A stretch of 64,000 nt of DNA from an uncultured Bacilli bacterium (GTDB lineage Bacteria > Bacillota_I > Bacilli_A > RF39 > UBA660), in NCBI GenBank assembly GCA_934130545.1, contig CAKOYD010000002.1, forward strand, positions 186,001-250,000, written 5' to 3'. Positions 1-7,922 of the stretch are shown here, piece after piece (within the stretch, counting starts at the first letter, position 1; every line of letters begins with the position of its first letter). The notes under the pieces are model-generated. The model made no database searches, was not told where the DNA came from, and saw only the letters and a list, made by a program, of their open reading frames with translations. The position numbers and the translations under genes were made by a program.

Positions 1-775
1 TAATACGTAATGATGTATCAATTCTATCACGACAGAACTCATCAACTTCTTGTTTCAAATTATCATCTATTTCAAGTTTAGGATACTCCATCTTTTCAAC
101 GCCAATTTCTTTAATAATTTCTTCTTCAAAACCAATTAATTCTTTAATAGCCTCATGTCCAAACATTAAAGCCTCTAGCATATCTTGTTCTGATACTTCT
201 CTAGCACCTGCTTCAACCATATTGATTGCTTCTTTAGTACCGGCTACTGTAAGGTCAATATCTGATACTTCTAATTCAGCAACAGTTGGATTAATAACAA
301 ATTCTCCATTAACTCTACCTACTTTAACTGCTGCTATTGGTCCATTAAATGGTATCTTACTAATAGATACTGCTAATGATGAACCTAATAATGCTGTTAA
401 CTCTGGAGAATTATCTTTATCTACTGATAAAACTGTATTAACAACTTGTACTTCATTTCTAAAATCTTCTGGAAATAAAGGTCTAAGTGGTCTATCAATC
501 ATTCTAGCAGCAAGTGTTGCCGCATCTGTTGGTCTACCTTCTCTTTTAATAAATCCTCCTGGGATCTTACCAACTGAATATAATTTTTCATTATATAATA
601 CCATTAAAGGAAAGAAATCAGATAATAAGTTAGCAGTAGGTGCTACAACAGCAGTTGATAATATAACTGTATCACCATATCTAACTAATACTGCACCATG
701 TGCTTGTTTAGCCATTTCACCATGTTCTACTACTATTTCTCTTCCTCTAAAATTAAAATTAAATACTTTCTTCAT
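1..775 (-). CDS. pnp: Polyribonucleotide nucleotidyltransferase (PNPase), 3' end cut by window edge
   Basis: The reverse strand encodes the first 258 residues of PNPase, the phosphorolytic 3'-5' exoribonuclease of mRNA decay. The protein begins [20 protein letters not shown], followed by [11 protein letters not shown], the RPLRPLF segment of the first RNase PH-like domain and the INPT/DLTVAGT region. The second RNase PH domain, KH and S1 domains would lie beyond the left edge. The ATG at 775-773 is preceded by GAGAGGAGTAAT, a good ribosome binding site. It lies 79 bases after rpsO in the same direction, the classic rpsO-pnp arrangement. The frame is open to the edge with no sign of damage. 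Confidence 0.96.
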   Translation of the reverse strand, partial: MKKVFNFNFRGREIVVEHGEMAKQAHGAVLVRYGDTVILSTAVVAPTANLLSDFFPLMVLYNEKLYSVGKIPGGFIKREGRPTDAATLAARMIDRPLRPLFPEDFRNEVQVVNTVLSVDKDNSPELTALLGSSLAVSISKIPFNGPIAAVKVGRVNGEFVINPTVAELEVSDIDLTVAGTKEAINMVEAGAREVSEQDMLEALMFGHEAIKELIGFEEEIIKEIGVEKMEYPKLEIDDNLKQEVDEFCRDRIDTSLRI

Positions 776-820
776 ATATTACTCCTCTCTACTCTCAGTA
801 TTTATTTTTGCCAATTTAAA

Positions 821-840
821 GGCACTCAAAAAAGAGTGCC
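821..840 (-). terminator. Hairpin between rpsO and pnp
   Basis: GGCACTC and GAGTGCC form a perfect 7-bp stem around a six-base A/T loop, 15 bases after the rpsO stop. On the minus strand only TTTAAATT follows, so it is at best a leaky terminator. It could equally be an RNA-processing or stabilising stem that partly uncouples pnp from rpsO, as known between these genes in other bacteria. Confidence 0.55.
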
Positions 841-854
841 TACTTTTCATTAAT

Positions 855-1124
855 CTATTTTCTTAATCCTAAACTACTAACTACTTCACGATATTTCTTA
901 ACATCATTCTTTAATAAGTAATTTAATAAACTTCTTCTTTTACCAACTTTAATTAAAAGTCCTCTTTTAGAATGTTTATCTTGTTTGTTATTCTTTAAGT
1001 GTTCTGTTAATTTGTTGATTTCTTCTGTAAGAATAGCTATTTGTACTTCAGGAGAACCTGTATCTTTGTCATCTCTTCTGTACTTAGTTATAATCTTACT
1101 CTTTTCATCTTTTGTTAAAGCCAT
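855..1124 (-). CDS. rpsO: 30S ribosomal protein S15
   Basis: This 89-residue protein has the usual S15 length. It contains the signature segments [21 protein letters not shown] and KRRSLLNYL, ending in [13 protein letters not shown]15 binds the central domain of 16S rRNA early in assembly of the small subunit platform. The ATG at 1124 has the strong ribosome binding site AAAGGAGG. The gene has its own predicted promoter at 1206-1234 and a leader with a bulged stem-loop, a place where S15 commonly represses its own translation. pnp follows in the same direction. Confidence 0.97.
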   Translation of the reverse strand: MALTKDEKSKIITKYRRDDKDTGSPEVQIAILTEEINKLTEHLKNNKQDKHSKRGLLIKVGKRRSLLNYLLKNDVKKYREVVSSLGLRK

Positions 1125-1162
1125 TATATTTCCTCCTTTATTTATTTTTCACCTTATTCATA

Positions 1163-1186
1163 GTATTCGTAAGGAGTACGTAATAC
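1163..1186 (-). promoter_or_regulatory. Stem-loop in rpsO leader, candidate S15 autoregulatory element
   Basis: On the minus strand GTATT-A-CGTA, loop CTCCT, then TACG-AATAC form a nine-pair stem with a single bulged A. It sits about 40 bases before the rpsO start. S15 leaders differ between phyla but usually fold to mimic the rRNA site. The assignment rests on position and fold only. Confidence 0.4.
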
Positions 1187-1205
1187 CAAGAACAGGAACA
1201 ATATA

Positions 1206-1234
1206 ATTGTACACTATAAATATTATTTATGCAA
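1206..1234 (-). promoter_or_regulatory. Predicted promoter of rpsO-pnp
   Basis: On the minus strand TTGCAT and TACAAT are separated by 17 bases and lie about 85 bases upstream of rpsO. Only the -10 matches the consensus well. From here to 1614 (about 380 bases) I see AT-rich sequence without a credible gene, RNA or repeat. Confidence 0.4.
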
Positions 1235-1614
1235 TAACTTTTACTTAATTTTGCCTAAATGTTGTAATTATCCAGACATAGTCATTATAAATTGAGCAAA
1301 TTTATTAGATTATTCTTATTTTTTATGCAATTTTGTATTTAACATCCTTATATCAAATTGAGCATCGTCTTTATTAGTATAATACCGTTATTTCTTTTGT
1401 TTTTATCTTCTTTATAAAAATCTACTAATATTTTATGTCAAAATTAGTTATAACATTATCCATATCTAAACCTATTCTCGCACTATCAACATACCTATAA
1501 TTAGTTAGTCTTAATCATATAATCTAATATAACAAAATAGTAGTTTTTCCTATATATAAAGGTAAATTATGGATTAAAAAGATTTAGAATTATCGTTGAA
1601 GTTTCAAATCTTAA

Positions 1615-3096
1615 TTATCTTGCTCTCCTTTTTGTTTCAGTTTCATAAGAGTAAAGTCTATTTAATTGTTCAGGTGTAATTTGAATTACTTTCCCACCTT
1701 TTGGATTAATTTTTTTACAACCAAATACTATCCATATTACATCAAATGGCATATCTGGCATTGAAGCTTCTCCATCAGTAAATATTATTTTATTTTCAAC
1801 TCTTCTTGAAAAAGCACCTACAGCGACATCAAAGTCAGTTCCTCCACCACCGACAAATTTCATATTTTCTATATCTTCTTCTGTTCTAATTTCATGAAAT
1901 CCATAAAATTTTGTATCAAAACATCCTACTTTTAATTTAGTATATTGTAATATATTTTTACATTCTCTTAAAAAGTTCTTTAATAATACTTCATTTATTG
2001 AACCACTTGTATCAAGAACAATTTCAGTTTCTGGCGTTAGCTGTTCTTCTAAAGTAGCAGTAACAACTCCATCTTCTAATGTAGCATTTTTATATGACCA
2101 ATCTACATCATATTTAATTGCTTCTCTTAAGATATATCGCCAATCAACTATTGGTTTTGCAGTGCCTATATCGTTGACTTTTCTAATATCTCTATTCGTT
2201 GATGTACCAGCCTGTGCTGCTTGTTTTGAAATTGCCTCTTTTAATTCTTCTAGCTGTTTTTTCTTATCTTCAAGGTTCTTTTTAAAAGCATCTTTTTCTC
2301 CAATACTTTCAAGTTCTTCCTGTTTCTTTTCAAGTTCAGTTTTCTCTTTACCTTTTTTATCTTTATCTTTTCCTAATAATTTATCTAATAAACTCTCTTT
2401 TTTATCAGTTTTTTCTTGTTGTTCTTTATGTTTTTTTACTGCTTGTTCCCACATACTGTGAGTATCATGCCCAACATCTTGTTTTGATTTATCTTCTTTT
2501 TGTGAATCTTCCCCAGATTCACCACCACTCTGTTCTTGTGATTGTTTTTTTTGTTCTTGTGAACTTCCACTACCTGAATTACCTTGTTGTGATTGAGGTT
2601 GTTGTTGATTATTTCCACCTTGACTACCACCACTACTTTGTTGCTGATTACCTTGTTGATTTTGTTGACTATTATCTTGCCCACTTTGTTGTTGTCTTTG
2701 TTGTTTTTCTTGTAATAATTTTTCATATAATTGTTCAGCATCATAATTAATAGCTTCTGCCATATCAACACCACCTGGTGCCATTTTTAAACCATCTCGT
2801 TTTAAAAATTGATTAATAACACCATCAGTAGCAATATTCCATAATTCAGGATTCTTACCTTCACTTCTTAATATATGATTGAATGCAATATGACATACTT
2901 CATGGGCAAATATAAAAGTTTGTTCATCAACACTTAATCCCTCTAAATATTCCGGATTATAATATATTGTTTCTCCATCTGTACCTGCGGTCGGTATATC
3001 TTTGTTTTCTTTATAACCTACACTTGCTACTACACTCCCAAAAAAGGGATATTTAACAAGCATTTTTCTTTTTAATGCTGCTATATCATATTTCAT
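1615..3096 (-). CDS. Metallopeptidase-like/VWA-like protein (DUF2201 type)
   Basis: This 493-residue protein resembles the DUF2201 family. Residues 1-115 form a metallopeptidase-like domain with the zinc motif HEVCH at 65-69 and a further His at 74. Residues 132-205 are a low-complexity Gln/Ser/Gly/Asn linker, followed by a charged Lys/Glu coiled coil to about 295. Residues 355-480 form a von Willebrand A-like domain with the MIDAS motif DTSGS at 362-366 and a metal-site Thr near 420 (GGGGTDFD). VWA proteins of this kind work with MoxR-type AAA+ ATPases, and two AAA+-related genes lie directly upstream in the same operon. The start has the ribosome binding site GAGGTG, which overlaps the stop of the preceding gene. 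The target is unknown. Confidence 0.85.
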   Translation of the reverse strand: MKYDIAALKRKMLVKYPFFGSVVASVGYKENKDIPTAGTDGETIYYNPEYLEGLSVDEQTFIFAHEVCHIAFNHILRSEGKNPELWNIATDGVINQFLKRDGLKMAPGGVDMAEAINYDAEQLYEKLLQEKQQRQQQSGQDNSQQNQQGNQQQSSGGSQGGNNQQQPQSQQGNSGSGSSQEQKKQSQEQSGGESGEDSQKEDKSKQDVGHDTHSMWEQAVKKHKEQQEKTDKKESLLDKLLGKDKDKKGKEKTELEKKQEELESIGEKDAFKKNLEDKKKQLEELKEAISKQAAQAGTSTNRDIRKVNDIGTAKPIVDWRYILREAIKYDVDWSYKNATLEDGVVTATLEEQLTPETEIVLDTSGSINEVLLKNFLRECKNILQYTKLKVGCFDTKFYGFHEIRTEEDIENMKFVGGGGTDFDVAVGAFSRRVENKIIFTDGEASMPDMPFDVIWIVFGCKKINPKGGKVIQITPEQLNRLYSYETETKRRAR

Positions 3097-3106
3097 AACT
3101 TACACC

Positions 3107-3499
3107 TCAAATTCGTGCAACTAATGAAAATATTTCTTCATTTATCTTATCTTTATTTATTTCGTTTGCTGTTACAATTATCACACAGTTTTTTGGTAAT
3201 TCAAATGTAGATATTTTTTTATATTTTAACAATTCGCAAAATTTTAATTGTTCTTCTTTTGATATTTCATCAATTTTATCAATTACTAATATTCTACTGG
3301 CATTTGTACTTAATATTTCATTAAGCCATTTAGGAGGCATAAAATCTGCTCCATCATAATGACCATTTAACTCTTTAACATCAACATTGGCAGGTACTAC
3401 AACTGCACCATTCAAATCCTTACCAGATATAAAGTCAACTAATATTGGTGCAACATTTGCTTTAATATATGATAATAATATTTCTTTCTTGTTTTCCAT
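3107..3499 (-). CDS. P-loop-less AAA+ paralogue (pseudo-ATPase)
   Basis: This 130-residue protein aligns by eye with the middle of the AAA+ domain encoded just upstream. KELNG...PPKWLNEI matches ESLNG...KPSWLKKL. ILVIDKIDE matches the Walker B region IVFLDEIT. FELPKNCVIIVTAN matches WKLPKNARIVASGN (sensor 1), and IFSLVARI matches LFNRFAHV. No Walker A motif is present, and the first acidic pair of Walker B is DK rather than DE. It is therefore likely an inactive subunit or adaptor rather than an ATPase. Start and upstream stop share a base (TAATG), and its ribosome binding site lies in the Gly-Gly codons at the end of the upstream gene, so translation should be coupled. Confidence 0.75.
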   Translation of the reverse strand: MENKKEILLSYIKANVAPILVDFISGKDLNGAVVVPANVDVKELNGHYDGADFMPPKWLNEILSTNASRILVIDKIDEISKEEQLKFCELLKYKKISTFELPKNCVIIVTANEINKDKINEEIFSLVARI

Positions 3500-5424
3500 T
3501 ATCTTCTTATACCTCCTCCAGGCAATTCAGCAAGTTTTGCTTCTGCAAGTCTTTCTAACTTACTTTCATCGCCATGTGTCCATAAAGCATCAAAAATTGC
3601 TCCAAATTCTGCTCCTAATCCTGTAACGAATCCTCTAACTTTTTCTAAATTATCATCATCTACCTGTGTTAATCCCATAGCTGTTGCATATCTTTCAGCA
3701 GTATTTAATGTCTGTATATCTCTATCGGTATAATTTCCATTTATTACATCATCTAATGTTATTACTTGTTGATTACAAAATTGTACAAATTCTCTTGTTA
3801 TATCTTCACCTACTAATGCCCTTAACATTTCTGGACTTCCTGTTGCATAAAGCATTTTAGAAGCCATTTCCCATTTTCTAGGATCAGCATTAGGTTTCTC
3901 ACCATCATACTTACTTCTTAATGTTTCACCCTTCTTATAAGCAATATAAGAATAAATTGCTGGATGTATATTATGTTCACTTGCCCACTTTAACCAACCT
4001 TCGGTTGTTGTTTTAATATATACATGAGCAAATCTATTAAATAATGGTTCTGCAAGCTTGTTTGCAGCTAATGAGTCTTTCATATCATTGCCAGATGCAA
4101 CTATTCTAGCGTTTTTTGGCAATTTCCAAATACCATTAACTTCTCTATCTAAAACTATATTAAATGCTATACCTTGAATACTTGGTAGAGCATTTGTAAT
4201 TTCATCTAAAAATACAATATGAAATCTGTCTGGTTCTTTTTCACATTTTTCTTCTAACTTTTTAAGCCAGCTTGGTTTAACATCTATCATTTCTCCAGTT
4301 GATGCATTATAAACGCTTTTCCCATTCAAACTTTCTGGTGTTGCATTACGAAGATATATTATTTCGCAAGTAGAATCTATTTGTTTTACTCTTGCAGATT
4401 TGCCTTCTGATGAAGGTCCATGTAAAAATACTGCTACACCACTTTCTATTGCACCCTTAAGAATTTCTTCTTCACTTACTTGTCCAAATTTTAAACCATA
4501 AGGGTTTCTTCTTTTTTCAGCTTGTTTTTGTTCTTCTTCAAATTGAGCTTTTTCTTCAGGAGTCATATTTTGAACACGAGTAAATGTTACAGTTTGAGTT
4601 AAATCTCGAAGCATATATCTATCAAGATATTCTTTCATTTCTGTTCTATCAAAATCACCTTTATAATTAGTTCTTTTATCAAGAAATCTTATACCAGAAA
4701 CCAATCCTTTTTTTGAAATTAAAATTTCTGTTCTATCATCTATCAACCATTTAACCGGTGATACTTCTACCCAAACATAATCACCATTTCTATATTCAAC
4801 ACCATTTGAAAGCATGAATTTATTGCCACCATAATCAAAGTTAGCTTTTATACGAATATATTCCTTTCCTTGATATTCGTATTCTTCATAAGTTACAGGT
4901 TTAAATCCTGTATCATAGTCATCATATTTTACAGAATCAAATGTGTAACTTCTTCCTGTCTTATTCATTCCTCTATTATACTCTGACTCTAGTATATTTT
5001 GCATTCTTGAATCAGCAGCATTTTGAGGATATTCTCCATACTCTACTTCTTCTGTTCCATTGTATCCCCTCACTCTGTTCGGGGAGATTTTGGAAAAGAT
5101 TATTACAGAAGATTGCAAAGCTGGGCGAACAACAGCATTGCGTTCATACCTATATTCGTAGACCCTATCACCAGACTTATAGACTATGCGGACATCATTA
5201 TCGCCATCATCAGATCTAGTCCAAAAACAACTAGTTCTACCCTTTAAAGAACTATCTTCATCTATATTATAATTAGTATCTTCACATAAATAACTACCTG
5301 TTAAAACACATAAATCTGTAATTGCAGCTTTTGTTCCATATTTTCTAATTACTTCTAATTGGGATTCACTACTGTTTCCCCAAATTTGTCCTTCAGACAA
5401 TAAAGTTAAATCTTGACTATTCAT
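3499..5424 (-). CDS. MoxR-like AAA+ ATPase with N-terminal C-type-lectin/DUF6273-like domain
   Basis: This protein has about 641 residues. The C-terminal half is an AAA+ module with Walker A GPSSEGKS (336-343), Walker B VFLDE (about 404-408), a sensor-1-like ASGN (about 443) and the NRFAH region. The front half carries elements of DUF6273/C-type-lectin-like domains in swapped order. The segment CFWTRS...AVVRPAL (about 66-103), normally the end of that fold, comes before EYGEYPQ (128-134) and VSPVKWLID, normally its beginning. I chose ATG 5424 because GGTGAT lies seven bases before it; GTG 5439 is an alternative. It heads the operon with the P-loop-less paralogue and the VWA protein. A role as sensor plus remodelling ATPase is an inference. 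Confidence 0.8.
   Translation of the reverse strand: MNSQDLTLLSEGQIWGNSSESQLEVIRKYGTKAAITDLCVLTGSYLCEDTNYNIDEDSSLKGRTSCFWTRSDDGDNDVRIVYKSGDRVYEYRYERNAVVRPALQSSVIIFSKISPNRVRGYNGTEEVEYGEYPQNAADSRMQNILESEYNRGMNKTGRSYTFDSVKYDDYDTGFKPVTYEEYEYQGKEYIRIKANFDYGGNKFMLSNGVEYRNGDYVWVEVSPVKWLIDDRTEILISKKGLVSGIRFLDKRTNYKGDFDRTEMKEYLDRYMLRDLTQTVTFTRVQNMTPEEKAQFEEEQKQAEKRRNPYGLKFGQVSEEEILKGAIESGVAVFLHGPSSEGKSARVKQIDSTCEIIYLRNATPESLNGKSVYNASTGEMIDVKPSWLKKLEEKCEKEPDRFHIVFLDEITNALPSIQGIAFNIVLDREVNGIWKLPKNARIVASGNDMKDSLAANKLAEPLFNRFAHVYIKTTTEGWLKWASEHNIHPAIYSYIAYKKGETLRSKYDGEKPNADPRKWEMASKMLYATGSPEMLRALVGEDITREFVQFCNQQVITLDDVINGNYTDRDIQTLNTAERYATAMGLTQVDDDNLEKVRGFVTGLGAEFGAIFDALWTHGDESKLERLAEAKLAELPGGGIRR
5053..5232 (-). 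other. GC-enriched, NNC-codon-rich segment of the lectin-like domain
   Basis: Bases 5041-5220 are about 42% G+C by hand count, against about 30% just upstream. On the coding strand codons rare in this window cluster here: CGC, AGG, GTC, GGC, TCC, CCG and AAC. The segment covers the WTRS...VVRPAL part, which forms the ligand-contacting surface in C-type-lectin folds. Directly downstream TCCCC and GGGGA (about 5063-5085) form a short inverted repeat. This is weaker than the patch at 26695-26826, and recombination or expression-related codon use are alternatives. Confidence 0.45.
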
Positions 5425-5684
5425 TTTTATCATCACCACAACTATATTTTACCATATAAACTCTTTTTTTCCTACTTTTTTTGTGAATTTGATATTTTTC
5501 GTTAATTTTCATTCAAATTTTCGTTTTAAATAAAATGTCTACAATAAGTTTAAAAGCCAAAAATAACCTCCGTATTTTCGCCATAGAATAATATACATTA
5601 TTTTAATTAAAAGAATTATTTCCGTTCTTATACTCTAAACATGAAATAAGTCATATAAATTAAACATTTTTTATAAGCCAAAAT

Positions 5685-6926
5685 TTACTTAATTTTGCCT
5701 AAATAATATTTCTTTTTACCTCTTTTAACAATAACATAAGTATTATCTATTAAATATTTATTATCGATAACTGTATCTATATCATTTATTTTTGTACCAT
5801 TTATCGTAATAGCATTCCCCAAAATAAACTCTTTAGCTTCTCTCTTACTACTACATACACCCATAGTTATTAAGAAATCTACTACATTAGTATCGATAGT
5901 TATATCTTTAACTTCTTCGCCTTTAAATACTTCTTCTATTTCTTCTTTAGTTAAATCATCAAACTTATTGTTAAACAAAGCATCAGTTAATTTAAGAGCT
6001 CTTTCATACTCTTCCTCACCACGTAAATCTGTAACAACACACTTAGCTAACATCTTTTGAGCTTTTCTTAAATGTGGCTCCTTATTATGTTCTTCCATTG
6101 TATTCATTATTTCTTCAGGTGTTAAGAAAGTAAATACTTTTAAATACTCAAATACTTTAGAATCGTCTGAGTTTAATAAATATTGATATAATGCATAACT
6201 AGATGTTTTATTTTGATCTAACCATAAAGCATTTCCTTCACTCTTACCGAACTTCTTACCAGTAGCATCCAATATTAATGGCATTGTAAAAGCATAAGCC
6301 TCTTTACCTTTAATCTTTCTAATTAAATCTATACCAGTAGTAATATTTCCCCATTGATCACTACCTTCTACTTGCATAGTACAATCCATAGTTTCATACA
6401 TTTTCAAGAAATCATATCCTTGCATTAACATATAACTAAATTCAGCATAAGTAATACCAGTATCTAGTCTTCTATTAATTATATCTTTATTTAACATATA
6501 ATTAACGTTAATATACTTACCAACATCTCTTAAAAAGTCTAAATATTCATATCCTTTAAACCATTCATAATTATCTACTAGTTGGGCTTTACCATCAAAT
6601 AATTTATCTATTTGTTTTTTAATACAAGCAATATTATGTTCTAATGTTTTAATATTAATTATTTCTCTTTCGGCAGTTGGTCTAGGATCTCCTATTCTTC
6701 CTGTTGCACCTCCACATAATAGTATTGGTTTATGTCCCATCTTAGCTAATCTTTTAGCAGTTACTAATGAACTATAATGTCCTATATGAAGACTGTCTGC
6801 TGTTGGATCTGTTCCCCAATAAAATGTTACTACTTCATTATTTATTTTATCAGCTATGTCATCTCCTGCTACATCTTTTACTAAGCCACGCCATTTTAGT
6901 TCTTCCCAATTTGTCATTTTTTCCAT
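5685..6926 (-). CDS. tyrS: Tyrosyl-tRNA synthetase
   Basis: This 413-residue class I synthetase charges tRNA-Tyr. It has the ATP-binding HIGH motif in SLHIGHYSSL, the KMSKS-equivalent KFGKSEGNA, the tyrosine-pocket segments QGYDFLKMY and QVEGSDQWGNI, and a C-terminal S4-like RNA-binding domain (about 340-405). Length is typical of the bacterial family. The ATG at 6926 follows AAAGGATGATTTAA; an in-frame ATG three codons later is also possible. A tyrosine T-box leader precedes it, so transcription should rise when tRNA-Tyr is uncharged. It appears monocistronic, and no clear terminator was seen in the 260 bases beyond it. Confidence 0.97.
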   Translation of the reverse strand: MEKMTNWEELKWRGLVKDVAGDDIADKINNEVVTFYWGTDPTADSLHIGHYSSLVTAKRLAKMGHKPILLCGGATGRIGDPRPTAEREIINIKTLEHNIACIKKQIDKLFDGKAQLVDNYEWFKGYEYLDFLRDVGKYINVNYMLNKDIINRRLDTGITYAEFSYMLMQGYDFLKMYETMDCTMQVEGSDQWGNITTGIDLIRKIKGKEAYAFTMPLILDATGKKFGKSEGNALWLDQNKTSSYALYQYLLNSDDSKVFEYLKVFTFLTPEEIMNTMEEHNKEPHLRKAQKMLAKCVVTDLRGEEEYERALKLTDALFNNKFDDLTKEEIEEVFKGEEVKDITIDTNVVDFLITMGVCSSKREAKEFILGNAITINGTKINDIDTVIDNKYLIDNTYVIVKRGKKKYYLGKIK

Positions 6927-6949
6927 TTAAATCATCCTTTCAAAATAAA

Positions 6950-7150
6950 AAACTATTACAATATAGGGACGATCTAATCGCGGTACCACCCTATTTCATA
7001 ATAGTTTATGCTCTCTATCTCTTAACGCGAGAATTCGTTTTAACTCCAAAACTGTATTTTATTATTTAAACTTGATTAATTCTCACCAACCATTAATTCT
7101 CTTATTACTATTTAAATAACTACTCTATTTCTTCCTCATTAACCAACCAC
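6950..7150 (-). promoter_or_regulatory. T-box leader (tyrosine) of tyrS
   Basis: On the minus strand the canonical T-box AGGGTGGTACCGCG lies at 6992-6979. AAACTATTA and TAATAGTTT (7007-6999 and 6958-6950) form a terminator stem followed by TTTTATTTT. The T-box lies inside this stem and can form the competing antiterminator. A Stem I-like region with AGAGA and GGTGAGA motifs lies upstream. TAC at 7056-7054 is the likely tyrosine specifier, agreeing with the downstream gene. Uncharged tRNA-Tyr would switch tyrS on. Confidence 0.93.
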
Positions 7151-7179
7151 ATTATAGCACATTATAATTTTAATATCAA
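7151..7179 (-). promoter_or_regulatory. Promoter of the tyrS T-box transcript
   Basis: On the minus strand TTGATA, a 17-base spacer and TATAAT, with TG one base before the -10 (extended -10). It sits directly upstream of the T-box leader. Confidence 0.75.
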
Positions 7180-7222
7180 GTCCATTTTTCAATACCCAAA
7201 TGTTTATTTCATTAACATTAAA

Positions 7223-7867
7223 TTAGTTATTCATAAATCTCATTATATCATCATCTCTCAAACTTGATAATATATAATCAACTGACATTTTTATAAATTT
7301 ATTAACCAAATTCATATCAAATACATACGACTTACTTTCTTTTGTGTTTTCAATAATAATACCTGCTTGATTGACTATCAAATCTATCCTATTCATAGGA
7401 ATTTCTTTTATAATATTTTCAAAAGACGGTACCTCTTCATAAAAAATACTCAGATCCAAATTATATTCATCTATAAGTTTAATATTTAAGTTAGTATAAT
7501 CATTATAAAAATACTCTATCTTAACATCATCTGAAACTATTTTAGTAGTACCATCTAACCTGTATAAAATACCATTTTTATAGAAATCAGGTACAAAGTA
7601 TTTAAACCACAAATAATCAGTATATAAATGAATATAATAACCAAGCACAAAATCATCAGATAAATATTTACCATATTTATTCAAAAATCTATCTAAATGT
7701 GGTAAATTATCACTATCCGTATCCTGAAAATGTGACTCTTTTTTTGTACTTCCAGTTAACTTAGCAATGTCCGGTGCAATACTACCAATTAATAATTTTT
7801 TGCTATTTCTATTTAATGTTTTATTTAATTCATTTGCTACTGCAATATGAATCATGCTGCTTGCCAT
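7223..7867 (-). CDS. Zinc-dependent phospholipase C-like protein
   Basis: This protein of about 214 residues resembles the zinc-dependent phospholipase C/S1-P1-like family. Visible features are MIHIAVANEL at the start, GSIAPDIAK (about 24-32), SHFQDTD, a central GYYIHLYTDYLW with His and Asp likely to be metal ligands, and a helical C-terminus. Many homologues in Firmicutes have no established substrate, so the catalytic role is by family only. The start at 7867 was chosen because GGAAGGAT lies just upstream, inside the first codons of a longer reading frame opening at 7888. It sits alone between the tyrS leader and ruvB. Confidence 0.7.
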   Translation of the reverse strand: MASSMIHIAVANELNKTLNRNSKKLLIGSIAPDIAKLTGSTKKESHFQDTDSDNLPHLDRFLNKYGKYLSDDFVLGYYIHLYTDYLWFKYFVPDFYKNGILYRLDGTTKIVSDDVKIEYFYNDYTNLNIKLIDEYNLDLSIFYEEVPSFENIIKEIPMNRIDLIVNQAGIIIENTKESKSYVFDMNLVNKFIKMSVDYILSSLRDDDIMRFMNN

Positions 7868-7922
7868 ATTATCATCCTTCCAAATCAAGTAAATTGATAA
7901 TTATACCATAATAAACAATTAT

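Noticed and set aside
222..866. Long plus-strand reading frame of 214 codons
   Set aside because: It lies opposite pnp and extends to the rpsO end; the minus-strand translation is clear PNPase, so this is an antisense shadow.
1240..1614. Possible gene remnant on the minus strand (a 29-codon stretch reading YVDSARIGLDMDNVITNF)
   Set aside because: No start, no ribosome binding site, stops on both sides and no family match; chance is sufficient in AT-rich DNA.
2570..2720. GTTGTT-rich stretch considered as a DGR template repeat
   Set aside because: The triplets are CAA/CAG codons of a Gln-rich linker, lack the GC-rich invariant flanks, and do not align with the variable-looking patches.
2436..2774. 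Asn/Lys/Val-rich minus-strand frame
   Set aside because: It is a frame-shifted reading of the Gln-rich linker of the VWA protein and has no independent start signal.
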